From the NCBI RefSeq assembly GCF_003572205.1, contig NZ_QXNY01000002.1:930001-994000 (forward strand): a stretch of 64,000 bases of DNA, in the 5' to 3' direction. Position numbers and translations under genes: made by a program. Under the pieces are notes generated by a model. That model did not search any database and had not been told where the DNA came from. It saw only the letters and a program-made list of their open reading frames with translations. Positions 49,753 to 58,527 of this stretch are shown one piece after another (positions within the stretch are counted from its first letter, which is position 1; each line of letters opens with the position of its first letter). This DNA is from Algihabitans albus. Lineage in GTDB: Bacteria; Pseudomonadota; Alphaproteobacteria; Kiloniellales; DSM-21159.

Positions 49753-50874
49753 ATGGCCGATAGCCGCGCCGCAGCGCTGCCGCCCGGCTCCGTCGTCGGC
49801 ATGCTCGGCGATGGTCAGCTCGGCCGTATGGCGGCGCTGGCCGCCGCCCGGTTGGGCTATCGCTGCCATGTCTTCGGCCCAACGGCGGACGGCCCGGCCC
49901 ACCAGGTGACCAACCTCTCGACCGTTGCCGGCTACGGGGACGAGACCGCGCTCGCCGCTTTTGCAGATGCCGTCGACGTGGTGACTTTCGAATTCGAGAA
50001 CGTTCCGGCGGCCACGGCCGTGTTCTTGGACGGTCGGGTGCCGGTGCGCCCCGGTCCGCGGGTCTTGAGCCTTTGCCAGAACCGCCTGCGGGAGAAGGAC
50101 TTCCTCGCCTCCATCGATGTGGCAACCACAGGCTACGCCGAAGTTCGCAATCCGGAGGGCGTCCGCCGTTCCCTGCGCGATCTGGGCAAGCCGGCCGTGC
50201 TGAAGACCACGGAGTTCGGTTACGACGGCAAGGGCCAGGCGTTGCTGCGCAACGAGACCGAGGCCGAAGCTGCCTGGGCGGCGATCGCCGCCCACGGTGC
50301 AACCGAGACCGGCGAAACCGTCGGCATCCTGGAAGCCTTCGTCGATTTCCGGCTGGAGCTTTCCGTGGTGGTGGCGCGCGGTCTGAACGGTCACATCGAG
50401 ACCTACGTCCCGGTCGAGAACCAGCATCGCGATCACATCCTGGACCAAACCATCGTGCCGGCGCGCATCTCACAGGACGCGGCCGACCGGGCCGAAGGCT
50501 ACGCGCGCCGGATCGCGGAGGCGCTGGACCTGGTCGGCGTGATCGCGGTGGAGATGTTCCTGACCGCCGAAGGCCGGATTCTGGTCAACGAGCTGGCTCC
50601 GCGTCCGCACAACTCAGGCCACTGGACCATCGATGCCTGCGCCACCAGCCAGTTCGAACAGCAGATCCGGGCCGTCTGCGGCCTGCCGCTCGGCTCCAGC
50701 AAGCGCCATTCCGATGCGGTGATGAAAAACCTGCTAGGCGAGGAAGCCGAAGACTGGCGCGAAATCCTGGCCGAGCCGCGCGCTTACCTGCACCTCTACG
50801 GCAAGGCGGAAGCCCGGCCGGGCCGCAAGATGGGCCATGTCACCAAGCTCTCGCCGCGAGGCTCGAGCGGCTGA
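49753..50874 (+). CDS. purK: N5-carboxyaminoimidazole ribonucleotide synthase
   Basis: A 373-aa ATP-grasp enzyme: VGMLGDGQLGRMAALAAARLG start, ATP-grasp loops LKTTEFGYDGKGQ, and the metal-binding EMFLTAEGRILVNELAPRPHNSGHWTIDA block. It uses ATP and bicarbonate to convert AIR into N5-CAIR, the PurE substrate. Start ATG 49753. The gene lies directly after purE; the pair is usually co-regulated. Confidence 0.97.
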   Translation: MADSRAAALPPGSVVGMLGDGQLGRMAALAAARLGYRCHVFGPTADGPAHQVTNLSTVAGYGDETALAAFADAVDVVTFEFENVPAATAVFLDGRVPVRPGPRVLSLCQNRLREKDFLASIDVATTGYAEVRNPEGVRRSLRDLGKPAVLKTTEFGYDGKGQALLRNETEAEAAWAAIAAHGATETGETVGILEAFVDFRLELSVVVARGLNGHIETYVPVENQHRDHILDQTIVPARISQDAADRAEGYARRIAEALDLVGVIAVEMFLTAEGRILVNELAPRPHNSGHWTIDACATSQFEQQIRAVCGLPLGSSKRHSDAVMKNLLGEEAEDWREILAEPRAYLHLYGKAEARPGRKMGHVTKLSPRGSSG

Positions 50875-50918
50875 AGCGACTCCGGCGCCGACAAGACAAC
50901 GCCCGATCAAATGCCCAA

Positions 50919-51572
50919 TCAAACGCGAGGGCCGAAGCCTCGGCTGCGGGCGAAGAAGCTGGTTGGGGCGTCCATCAGACGCTGGATCGATTTGCCCAGC
51001 GTCCCGCCGATCTTCAACACGTTCGTCAAGCGGCGGTCGAGGAAATCCCAGGTCGCCTCATAGCCCTCCGAGCGGTCGGACAGCCAGTAGAGCAACGTCG
51101 AGGAGTAGACCCCGGCCAGCAGCGAGCGCTTGGTGTAGTAGTTGTAGTCCGTCGCGGTGTCGCCCGCGGCGTACCAGATGGCGTCGCAGGTCCGCCAGAC
51201 CAGTCGGCTGCCCAACGGCACGTTGGGTGGAAGGGCGAGGAAGGAGAGGCCGCGCTGCACTTCCTCGCGATAGGGTTCGAGCAGCTCCAGGCGGCTGCGA
51301 ACGCCCAGTGCCACCTTTTCGCGCACCCGCATCTCCTCCAGAGGCTGCCGCTCCATCGCGTCCAGCATGCGGCCATCCATCTCGGCGCTGAAAGCCTCCA
51401 ACAGCTCACGCGCACTGCCTGGAAAGAGGTTGTGGGCTTCGGCCAGGGAGAGCCCCAGATCGCGGGCACCCGCGATCAGCGCCTGTCCGCTCCAGCCGTC
51501 GAAGGCGACATGCTGCACGGCCGCCTGCATCAGTTCGCTCCGGCGCGTTTCTATGGCCTCGGCTTCGGTCAT
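50919..51572 (-). CDS. COQ9 family protein
   Basis: A 217-aa member of the COQ9 family, which assists the ubiquinone hydroxylase step in mitochondria and alphaproteobacteria. The N-terminal TetR-like helices (MTEAEAIETRRSELMQAAVQHVAFDGW) and the conserved WYAAGDTATDYNYYTKR segment are present. Start ATG 51572; its frame overlaps the end of def by 4 nt. Location next to peptide deformylase is not mechanistic. Confidence 0.92.
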   Translation of the reverse strand: MTEAEAIETRRSELMQAAVQHVAFDGWSGQALIAGARDLGLSLAEAHNLFPGSARELLEAFSAEMDGRMLDAMERQPLEEMRVREKVALGVRSRLELLEPYREEVQRGLSFLALPPNVPLGSRLVWRTCDAIWYAAGDTATDYNYYTKRSLLAGVYSSTLLYWLSDRSEGYEATWDFLDRRLTNVLKIGGTLGKSIQRLMDAPTSFFARSRGFGPRV

Positions 51573-52138
51573 GACGCCTCCTTGATCGGGGATGAACCTG
51601 CGGCATGCGGCGCCTCGCCCGACCAGTGCCGCAGTTCCGAGGAAAACAGCAGATCCTTCAGGTTCTCCATCCGCTGGGGATAGAGGATCCCGTCCAGGTG
51701 ATCGCACTCGTGCTGTACGACCCGTGCGTGGAACCCGCTGGCCTCACGTTCGATCCGCGCGCCCTCGAGGTCCAGACCGCTATAGCGGATCCGGGTCCAG
51801 CGCGGCACCAGCCCGGCCAACTCGGGAACCGACAGGCAGGCCTCCCAACCCAGCGCCGTTTCCTCGGTCAGCGGGTCGATCCGCGGATTGATCAGCACCG
51901 TCAGCGGCTGCGATTCGGCAGCTTCCGCCTGCGCCCGCTCCGGCGACACCTTGAAAATCACCAGACGCAGCGGGACATGGACCTGGGGCGCGGCCAAACC
52001 GGTGCCCGGCGCGTCCTCCATGGTCTCGATCATGTCGGTCACCAGCTGCCGGATCTCCGGCGCGGTCGGGTCGGGAACCTGCGCGGCCGGCTGCAAGAGA
52101 ACAGGGTGGCCCATGCGGGCGATCTTAAGGATTGCCAT
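51569..52138 (-). CDS. def: Peptide deformylase
   Basis: A 189-aa metalloenzyme removing formyl groups from new proteins. The three motifs are visible: GTGLAAPQ (residues 45-52), EACLSVP with metal ligand Cys101, and QHECDHLDG with His143, Glu144 and His147. Motif 2 reads EACLS where EGCLS is usual; the ligands are nevertheless intact. An extended C-terminal tail (SELRHWSGEAPH) is typical of proteobacterial type I enzymes. Start ATG 52138. Confidence 0.94.
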   Translation of the reverse strand: MAILKIARMGHPVLLQPAAQVPDPTAPEIRQLVTDMIETMEDAPGTGLAAPQVHVPLRLVIFKVSPERAQAEAAESQPLTVLINPRIDPLTEETALGWEACLSVPELAGLVPRWTRIRYSGLDLEGARIEREASGFHARVVQHECDHLDGILYPQRMENLKDLLFSSELRHWSGEAPHAAGSSPIKEAS

Positions 52139-52319
52139 GGCTGAACTATGGCGTCACCCGGACTGAACGTCCACTGGCGGACAGCTCCTGATGGCCATGG
52201 GCGGCAAGAGGGCGCAGGCAAGCGCGCGAGCGGACAGAGGCGCCACGGTCCCAGCCGATCCGCGCCGGTCCGGGCCGGGGTTTCGTAACCCTATACCCGC
52301 CTTTTCCGGCGCTTACGCT

Positions 52320-52528
52320 CTTTTCTTTTCCAGGGACCGGTGGTATATCCCGGTCTCCCGCCTGGCTTTGCCGGCGGGTTATTGTGTTTGCCTGTAGCTC
52401 GAGTCGCGCCCCGGCCTGCCTATGGCAGGCCGTCTTTCAGTTGGGCAGGCAGTTGGGCGAGACGAGGAAGTGACGGGCGTTCCATCGCTTAGTGGACCGC
52501 AAGATATCGACGAGGAGGTCGAGGCAAG
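52320..52528 (+). promoter_or_regulatory. Hairpin-rich leader of rpsU
   Basis: This gene-free part of the 52145-52528 gap holds consecutive hairpins: one around 52333-52359 (GGGACCGG / CCGGTCTCCC), a second at 52357-52378 (CCCGCC / GGCGGG) that shares CCC with the first and so excludes it, then a strong terminator-like GGCCTGCC-TAT-GGCAGGCC-GTCTTT (52413-52436). A GAGGAGG ribosome site follows. The pattern looks like an attenuated mRNA leader; 52145-52319 shows no feature. Confidence 0.5.
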
Positions 52529-52732
52529 GTGCACGTTACCGTTCGTGAGAATAACGTCGATCAGGCCCTGCGCGCGCTGAAGAAGAAGATGCAGCGCGAG
52601 GGTATCTTTCGCGAGATGAAGCTGCGCCGGCACTTCGAGAAGCCGTCGCAGAAGCGTAAGCGCGAGCGCGCCGAGGCCGTGCGCCGCCATCGCAAGCTGC
52701 TGCGCAAGCGCATGGAGCGCGAGGGCTTCTAG
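52529..52732 (+). CDS. rpsU: 30S ribosomal protein S21
   Basis: A 67-aa basic protein with the S21 signature [23 protein letters not shown] and a basic tail ([20 protein letters not shown]). It starts at GTG 52529 after a good ribosome site. S21 lies at the platform of the small subunit near the anti-Shine-Dalgarno. Stand-alone gene with terminator at 52787-52810. Confidence 0.97.
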   Translation: MHVTVRENNVDQALRALKKKMQREGIFREMKLRRHFEKPSQKRKRERAEAVRRHRKLLRKRMEREGF

Positions 52733-52786
52733 CGCTCGCGGCAGGCGAAAGCCCGCTCTCCGAGAGGATCTAGGAATTACGACACG

Positions 52787-52810
52787 AAGCCGGGCGTTCC
52801 GCCCGGCTTT
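52787..52810 (+). terminator. Intrinsic terminator after rpsU
   Basis: AAGCCGGGCG and CGCCCGGCTT form a 10-bp stem with a 3-nt loop (TTC), followed by a short T-run. It lies 55 nt downstream of the rpsU stop. Confidence 0.8.
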
Positions 52811-52906
52811 CGGTGTTTAGAGCCGGCGGTCTTCAGTCCGGATCGCGACCGAGGGGATCGGGATCCTTACACCAGACGCTCTGTTTCGGACGCGGTTTAG
52901 GCAGCC

Positions 52907-54004
52907 TCAACCGCGCAGGCTGCCGACCCGCGCCAACGATTCCGGCAGGGCCACGCCGTAGCGCTCTGCCAGCGGTCGCACCAGCCGCTCCACCTCGGCC
53001 CGGCCCAGGGAGTCCATCAGTTCGCAGGGCTGACGGCCGAAGCGCAGAGCCACCTCGGCGCCCATGTCGATGTCGCCGGGACCGGCGACATCTTCGTCCA
53101 GCTCTTCCAGAACCGGCAGGAAGGTGGCGCCCAGCAGACGCTCGGCGATTGGCCGGTCGCGCGTCGGGTCGGGTCCCGGGTCCGTGCCGAGATCGAAGCT
53201 CTCTTCCGCCTCCCCGGCCTTGGTCAGGTAGTCGGCCGGCGCGTAGAAGGGGCCGAGAGGCTTCAGGTTGCGCACCGCATGCAGGTTGATGCGCGGCTTG
53301 ATGATGTTCTGCACGAAGAAGGGCCCCGCAGCGACGCCCAGAGCCTCCTGCGCCACACGGTCGATCTGTACCGGCGTGCCGAGCCCGTCGTCGACGCAGC
53401 GCGAGGCCTCGTTGGTGTAGGGACAGAAGAAGCGGTTCACGGCGAAGCCGAAGTGATCCTTGCAAAGCAGCGGCTTCTTGCCGGTCGCCTCGCAGAAGGC
53501 GAGTGCCTCCGCAATCGTCGCGTCGCCGGTGGCGTCGCCGCGCACCACCTCGACCAGAGGGTTGATTTGCGCCGGGCTGAAATAGTGCAAACCGAGGAAG
53601 CGCTCCGGCGCCGCCACATGCTGCGCCAGATCCGAGACTTTGAGGCAGGAGGTGTTGGTCGCAATCAGGGCGTCGGGCCGGGCAACCGGCGAGAGCGCCT
53701 CTAAGGTACGGGCCTTGAGGTCGAAGTCCTCGAACACCGCCTCGATCAGCAGATCGGCCTCGGCCAGGTCCTGCAGAGCGCCGCTGGTGGCGACCCGTGC
53801 CTGCGCCGCATCGGAGTCCGCCGCGCTCATGCGTCCCTTGTCGACCGCGCGGCCGAAGAAGGTCGCTGCCTCCCCCTTGGCCTTGGCAAGCTGACTCTCG
53901 GTCACGTCGTATAGCGTCACCGCGATCCCGCGCGCCGCCGAAGCGATGGCGATCCCGCTGCCCATGGTGCCGGCGCCCAGTATGCCGATCTTCGAAACAC
54001 CCAT
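52907..54004 (-). CDS. 3-hydroxyacyl-CoA dehydrogenase
   Basis: A 365-aa NAD-dependent dehydrogenase: ILGAGTMGSGIAIASAARG at residues 8-26, the catalytic His-Glu pair (LGLHYFSPAQINPLVEVV), KDHFGFAVNRFFCPYTNEA. Unlike FadB it lacks an enoyl-CoA hydratase half. A C-terminal extension of about 90 residues forms a second half-domain. Typical 3-hydroxybutyryl-CoA or 3-hydroxyacyl-CoA dehydrogenase. It is separate from the pnt operon, which ends with a terminator just upstream. Start ATG 54004. Confidence 0.93.
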   Translation of the reverse strand: MGVSKIGILGAGTMGSGIAIASAARGIAVTLYDVTESQLAKAKGEAATFFGRAVDKGRMSAADSDAAQARVATSGALQDLAEADLLIEAVFEDFDLKARTLEALSPVARPDALIATNTSCLKVSDLAQHVAAPERFLGLHYFSPAQINPLVEVVRGDATGDATIAEALAFCEATGKKPLLCKDHFGFAVNRFFCPYTNEASRCVDDGLGTPVQIDRVAQEALGVAAGPFFVQNIIKPRINLHAVRNLKPLGPFYAPADYLTKAGEAEESFDLGTDPGPDPTRDRPIAERLLGATFLPVLEELDEDVAGPGDIDMGAEVALRFGRQPCELMDSLGRAEVERLVRPLAERYGVALPESLARVGSLRG

Positions 54005-54044
54005 CACGTTCTGCCTTCCCAAAGAAAGAAACGCGCAAGACAAC

Positions 54045-54063
54045 GGGGGGCTACCAGCCCCCC
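54045..54063 (-). terminator. Terminator-like hairpin after pntB
   Basis: GGGGGGCT and AGCCCCCC form an 8-bp stem around a 3-nt loop, 24 nt downstream of the pntB stop on the minus strand. It lies between the transhydrogenase genes and the hydroxyacyl-CoA dehydrogenase. Confidence 0.7.
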
Positions 54064-54087
54064 GCTCAAGCGCGCAAACGGCGCAGT

Positions 54088-55485
54088 CTACTTTTCCAGT
54101 GCCTTGACGATGCTCTCGCACATCTTCTTGGCATCGGCGAGCAGCATGTAGGTCTTGTCCATGTAGAAGACCGGGTTGTCGACGCCGGCATACCCCGAGC
54201 CCATGGAACGCTTCACGAAGAGCACGTTCTGGGAGTCTTCCACGTTGAGCACCGGCATCCCGTAGATCGGGCTGGCGGTGTCCGTCTTGGCCGAAGGGTT
54301 GGTCACGTCGTTGGCGCCGATCACGAAGGCGACCTCCGTGTCGCGGAATTCCGTGTTGACCTCGTCCATCTCGAAGACCTCGTCGTAGGGCACGCTGGCC
54401 TCGGCGAGCAGGACGTTCATGTGCCCCGGCATACGGCCTGCGACCGGATGGATCGCGTACTTGACCTCGACGCCTTCGGCCTTCAGTAGCTCGGCCATCT
54501 CGCGCAGGGCATGCTGGGCCTGAGCCACCGCCATGCCGTAACCCGGCACGATGATGACCTTCTCGGCATTGCGCATCATGAAGGCCGCGTCCTCGGCCGA
54601 GCCCTGCTGCCAGGTCTTGTCGCCCTCGTCCCCGCCACCACCGGAGGCCGCCGTCTCGCCCCCGAACCCGCCCAGGATCACGGAGAAGAAGGAGCGGTTC
54701 ATGCCCTTGCACATGATGTAGCTGAGGATCGCGCCGGAGGAGCCGACCAGCGCGCCGGTGATGATCAGCAGGTTGTTTTCCAGCGTGAAGCCGATGCCGG
54801 CGGCGGCCCAGCCCGAATAGCTGTTCAGCATGGAGATCACCACCGGCATGTCGGCACCGCCGATGGGGATGATGATCAGCACGCCGAGCAGCAGGGTGAT
54901 CAGAACGATGGTCCAGAAAGTCATGCCCGACTGGCCGCTGACCAGGGCGATGATCATGATCACCGTCAGAAGACCGAGGCCCAGGTTGAGCCAATGTTGC
55001 ATCGGAAAGACCACGGGCTTGCCCGACATCAGACCCTGCAGCTTGGCGAAGGCGACGAGGGAGCCGGTGAAGGTGATCGCGCCGATGGCCGTACCGATCG
55101 ACATCTCGATCAGCGAGGTGGTCTTGATCTCCCCGGCCAGGCCGATGCCGTAAGCCTCCGGATTATAGAAGGCGGCGGCGGCAACCAGCACGGCCGCGAG
55201 GCCCACCAGCGAGTGAAAAGCCGCCACCAACTGGGGTAACGCCGTCATCTGGATTCTGAGCGCGATGACGGTGCCGATCGCGCCGCCGATCAGGATGCCG
55301 GTGAAGATCAGAATGAAGTTCATCTCGGGCAGCATGAAGAGCGTCACCAGAACGGCGATGCCCATGCCGACCATGCCCAGCTTATTGCCGCGCCGGCTCG
55401 TCTCCGGGTGCGACAGGCCCTTGAGCGCCAGGATGAAGCAGATGCTGGCGCCCAGGTAGAGCAGCGTGGCGAGATCGTGGCTCAT
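54088..55485 (-). CDS. pntB: NAD(P) transhydrogenase subunit beta
   Basis: A 465-aa protein: N-terminal half with about nine transmembrane segments (proton channel), C-terminal NADP(H)-binding domain III with VPGYGMAVAQAQHALREM, the Gly-rich GRMPGHMNVLLAEA, and ANDVTNPSAK. It couples proton re-entry to NADPH formation with the alpha subunits. Start ATG 55485. It is the last gene of the three-gene pnt operon (minus strand). Confidence 0.97.
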   Translation of the reverse strand: MSHDLATLLYLGASICFILALKGLSHPETSRRGNKLGMVGMGIAVLVTLFMLPEMNFILIFTGILIGGAIGTVIALRIQMTALPQLVAAFHSLVGLAAVLVAAAAFYNPEAYGIGLAGEIKTTSLIEMSIGTAIGAITFTGSLVAFAKLQGLMSGKPVVFPMQHWLNLGLGLLTVIMIIALVSGQSGMTFWTIVLITLLLGVLIIIPIGGADMPVVISMLNSYSGWAAAGIGFTLENNLLIITGALVGSSGAILSYIMCKGMNRSFFSVILGGFGGETAASGGGGDEGDKTWQQGSAEDAAFMMRNAEKVIIVPGYGMAVAQAQHALREMAELLKAEGVEVKYAIHPVAGRMPGHMNVLLAEASVPYDEVFEMDEVNTEFRDTEVAFVIGANDVTNPSAKTDTASPIYGMPVLNVEDSQNVLFVKRSMGSGYAGVDNPVFYMDKTYMLLADAKKMCESIVKALEK

Positions 55486-55512
55486 GGTGTTTGTCTCTCT
55501 CCTCGCCCGGCT

Positions 55513-55959
55513 CTAATGGGCCCGGCCGCCGCTGGCGGCCTTCGGCTTCTTCTTGAACATCGAAAGCATCCGGTAGGTGACGATGAAGCCGCCGAAGATG
55601 TTCACGCTGGCGAGCGTGACGGCGATGAAACCCATGGTCTCCGAGAAGCCGAACTCTCCCGTACCGGCGGCGATCAGGGCGCCGACGATGATCACGGAGG
55701 AGATCGCGTTGGTCACGCCCATCAGCGGCGAGTGCAGCGCCGGCGTCACCGACCAGACCACGTGGTAGCCGACGAAGATGGCCAGCACGAAAACGGTCAG
55801 ACCGACGACCAGGGGCGAGGCACCGTCGGCGCCGCCGGCGGCCGCCGTATCGGCGGCGATCTGACCGGCCTCTCCGGCCAGGGCCGCCAGATCGCGCGAC
55901 AGCTCCAGCGCGCGGTTGGCGAGGTCGGTCGCCTGCTCGACCAGCTGATCAGTCGCCAT
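55513..55959 (-). CDS. pntAB: NAD(P) transhydrogenase subunit alpha, membrane part
   Basis: A 148-aa protein with three to four transmembrane segments; family core [34 protein letters not shown], which is the alpha-2 subunit of split transhydrogenases. It has a long N-terminal segment of about 50 residues. It overlaps the pntAA stop by 11 nt and is followed by pntB at 27 nt, the standard split arrangement of Rhodospirillum-type enzymes. Confidence 0.95.
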   Translation of the reverse strand: MATDQLVEQATDLANRALELSRDLAALAGEAGQIAADTAAAGGADGASPLVVGLTVFVLAIFVGYHVVWSVTPALHSPLMGVTNAISSVIIVGALIAAGTGEFGFSETMGFIAVTLASVNIFGGFIVTYRMLSMFKKKPKAASGGRAH

Positions 55960-57283
55960 TCTTCTGCTCCTCGCCCGTCTTTCCAGTCTCCGCCGTCTTA
56001 TCGGTGTCCGGCTGTTTGTCGCTGTCCGGTGCCGTCTTGGCGGAGGTCTTTTCCGGTTCCGTCTTGTCCGGGTCCGTTTTCTTCGCTGCCGTCTTCTTGG
56101 CCGCGGCTTTCGGGGCTGCGGCCTTTTTGGCGGCCGGCTTGCGCGCCGGCTCGAGATTCTCCAGGGCCGGATGAACGACCTTGCCGTCCTTGGCGATCAG
56201 CGTGCCCTTGACGATCTCGTCGTCCCAGTCGATCGCCAGATCCTTCTTCTCCTTGTCGTAGAGCAGCGCCACGAAGTTGAAGAGGTTGTTGGCGTAGAGC
56301 ATCGACGTGTCGCTGGCCAGCCGGCCCGGCAGGTTGTGGTAGGCTATGATCTTGACGCCGTGCTTGACAGCGACCTTGCCCGCCTCGCTGGCCTCCACAT
56401 TGCCGCCGTTGTCGATCGCGAGATCGACGACCACTGAGCCCGGCTTCATGGACTTGACCATCTCCGTGGTCACCAGGCGTGGCGCGGCCCGGCCCGGGAT
56501 CAGCGCGGTGGTGATGACCACGTCCATCTTCTTGATGGTCTCGGCGATCAGCTCGGCCTGCTTCTTCTTGTAGGCGTCGCTCATTTCCTTGGCATAACCG
56601 CCGGCCGATTCGGCCTGCTTGAATTCCTCGTCCTCGACCGCGACGAACTTCCCGCCGAGAGACTCGACCTGCTCCTTGGCGGCCGGACGCACGTCGGTCG
56701 CCGAAACCAGAGCGCCGAGACGCTTGGCGGTGGCGATGGCCTGCAACCCGGCAACGCCGGCGCCCATGACGAGCACCTGGGCCGGCGCAACCTTGCCGGC
56801 CGCCGTCATCATCAGCGGAAAGGCCCGGCCGAACTCGGCCGCGGCGTCGACCACCGCCTTATAGCCGGCGAGATTGGCCTGGCTGGAGAGCACATCCATC
56901 GACTGCGCACGGGTGATGCGCGGCATAAAGTCCATGGCGAAAGCGGTGACCCCAGCCTCGGCCAGCGCCTTCATCTCTTCGAGCGAGCGATAGGGATCCA
57001 GGATCGCCGCAAGCAGCGACCCTTTCGGCAGATCGGCGGCGTCCTTGGCCTCGGGCCCGCGGACCTTCAGCACCAGTTTCGCGTCCTTGAGGGCGGCGGC
57101 GGCATCGCCGGCAATCTCGGCACCTGCTTCCTTGTAGGCCGCATCGACGAAGGCAGCACCGTTGCCGGCGCCCTTCTCGACCGCGACCTGAATGCCCAGG
57201 CCGATCAACTTCTTCACGCTTTCGGGGGAAGCGGCCACACGCGTTTCCTGCGTGCGCCGCTCCTTGAGGATGGCGATCTTCAT
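55949..57283 (-). CDS. pntAA: NAD(P) transhydrogenase subunit alpha, NAD-binding part
   Basis: A 444-aa protein with an alanine-dehydrogenase-like fold: [49 protein letters not shown]. It binds NAD(H) in domain I. The last about 65 residues (378-444) are a repetitive Lys/Ala/Pro/Thr/Asp-rich tail not belonging to the catalytic fold. Start ATG 57283, head of the pnt operon. The tail overlaps pntAB by 11 nt. Confidence 0.96.
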   Translation of the reverse strand: MKIAILKERRTQETRVAASPESVKKLIGLGIQVAVEKGAGNGAAFVDAAYKEAGAEIAGDAAAALKDAKLVLKVRGPEAKDAADLPKGSLLAAILDPYRSLEEMKALAEAGVTAFAMDFMPRITRAQSMDVLSSQANLAGYKAVVDAAAEFGRAFPLMMTAAGKVAPAQVLVMGAGVAGLQAIATAKRLGALVSATDVRPAAKEQVESLGGKFVAVEDEEFKQAESAGGYAKEMSDAYKKKQAELIAETIKKMDVVITTALIPGRAAPRLVTTEMVKSMKPGSVVVDLAIDNGGNVEASEAGKVAVKHGVKIIAYHNLPGRLASDTSMLYANNLFNFVALLYDKEKKDLAIDWDDEIVKGTLIAKDGKVVHPALENLEPARKPAAKKAAAPKAAAKKTAAKKTDPDKTEPEKTSAKTAPDSDKQPDTDKTAETGKTGEEQKNGD

Positions 57284-57451
57284 CGGGCTCCGACTCGTCC
57301 AGTGGCGGGCCGACCCGGACGGGCCGACGCAGAGCGGAGCGTACCATGCCGCGCCCGCCTGCCTCAGGCAAGTCTCGCCTCGGTGTTAGCGACCGGTTCC
57401 GCCTGTCGCTTGTACGTGTGGCCGACCCGTATGTACGTTATTCGATCCGGG

Positions 57452-58513
57452 TCAGGCCGCGCTCGAACGAACTCCGTCATCCGATGCCCGCGTCGGAACG
57501 AGCGCCCGGACCAGGCGGCTCATTTCAAGCGTTCCAACCGGCTCGCCATCGCGCAGGACGCAAAACCTCGTGGCGACATCCCCGTCTGCCTTGGCGATGA
57601 CGGACTCAAGCGTATCGTCGTGATCGACCTCGCCGCTATAGCTGCCGCGCCCCACATCACCTTGCTGCATCACGGAGCGCACCCTCAGGACGCGGGCCCG
57701 GTTGATGTCGCTCACGAAATCTTCGATGTAGCCGTCGGCCGGCTTCAGCAGGATGTGCTGCGGCTCACCCTGCTGGACGACGCAGCCTTCGTTCAAGATC
57801 ACCAGGTGATCGGCAAGCTTGAGCGCCTCGTCGAGATCGTGGGTAATGAACACGATGGTTTTTTGCAGCTCTCGCTGCAGCTGGACAAGCAAGTCCTGCA
57901 TATCGGTCCGGATCAGCGGATCGAGAGCGGAAAAGGCCTCGTCCATGAGCATAACCTCGGAGTTGGACGTCAAGGCACGGGCGATACCGACACGTTGCTG
58001 CATGCCGCCGGACAACTGCCGGGGATAATGGTCGCCGTAGCCGTCGAGACCGACCCGCTCAAGCCAATGGTTGGCTTCGCTTTCGTAGTCTTCGCGCCGG
58101 TAGCCCCGGGTCGCCAGGGCCATGCCGGCGTTTTCGAGAACGCTGCGGTGCGGCAGCAAGGCGAACTTCTGGAAGACCATCGACATGCGTTCTTGACGCA
58201 GATGCCGCAGTTCATCCTGCGTGAAATTCAGCACATTGTCCCCATCGACCCAGATCTCACCCGCCGTCGGCTCGATCAGGCGATTGAGATGGCGAATCAG
58301 CGTCGATTTACCGGAGCCGGACAATCCCATGATGACCGTGATCTCGCCGGCCTTCATATCGATGTTGATGTCCTTCAGCCCCAAGACATGGGCGCGCCTT
58401 TCGAGCAGGTCCTGTTTGCCCATGCCCGCACGCACGTCGGCCAAGGCCGCCTCCGGGTCGATGCCGAAGATCTTGTAGAGACCGCGGATCGAAATCTTGA
58501 TGTCTTCGCTCAT
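57452..58513 (-). CDS. proV: Glycine betaine/proline ABC transporter, ATP-binding protein
   Basis: A 353-aa ABC ATPase of the ProV/OpuAA type: Walker A GLSGSGKS, Q-loop FALLPHRSV, signature LSGGMQQRV, Walker B VMLMDEAFSALDP and the switch His region FITHDLDEA. The C-terminus is a CBS-like regulatory segment (about 290-335). ATG 58513 gives MSEDIKISIRGLYK. It is the third gene of the operon proX - proW - proV on the minus strand. Drives uptake of an osmolyte. Confidence 0.94.
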   Translation of the reverse strand: MSEDIKISIRGLYKIFGIDPEAALADVRAGMGKQDLLERRAHVLGLKDINIDMKAGEITVIMGLSGSGKSTLIRHLNRLIEPTAGEIWVDGDNVLNFTQDELRHLRQERMSMVFQKFALLPHRSVLENAGMALATRGYRREDYESEANHWLERVGLDGYGDHYPRQLSGGMQQRVGIARALTSNSEVMLMDEAFSALDPLIRTDMQDLLVQLQRELQKTIVFITHDLDEALKLADHLVILNEGCVVQQGEPQHILLKPADGYIEDFVSDINRARVLRVRSVMQQGDVGRGSYSGEVDHDDTLESVIAKADGDVATRFCVLRDGEPVGTLEMSRLVRALVPTRASDDGVRSSAA

Positions 58514-58527
58514 CGCAGAAGCCTCCC

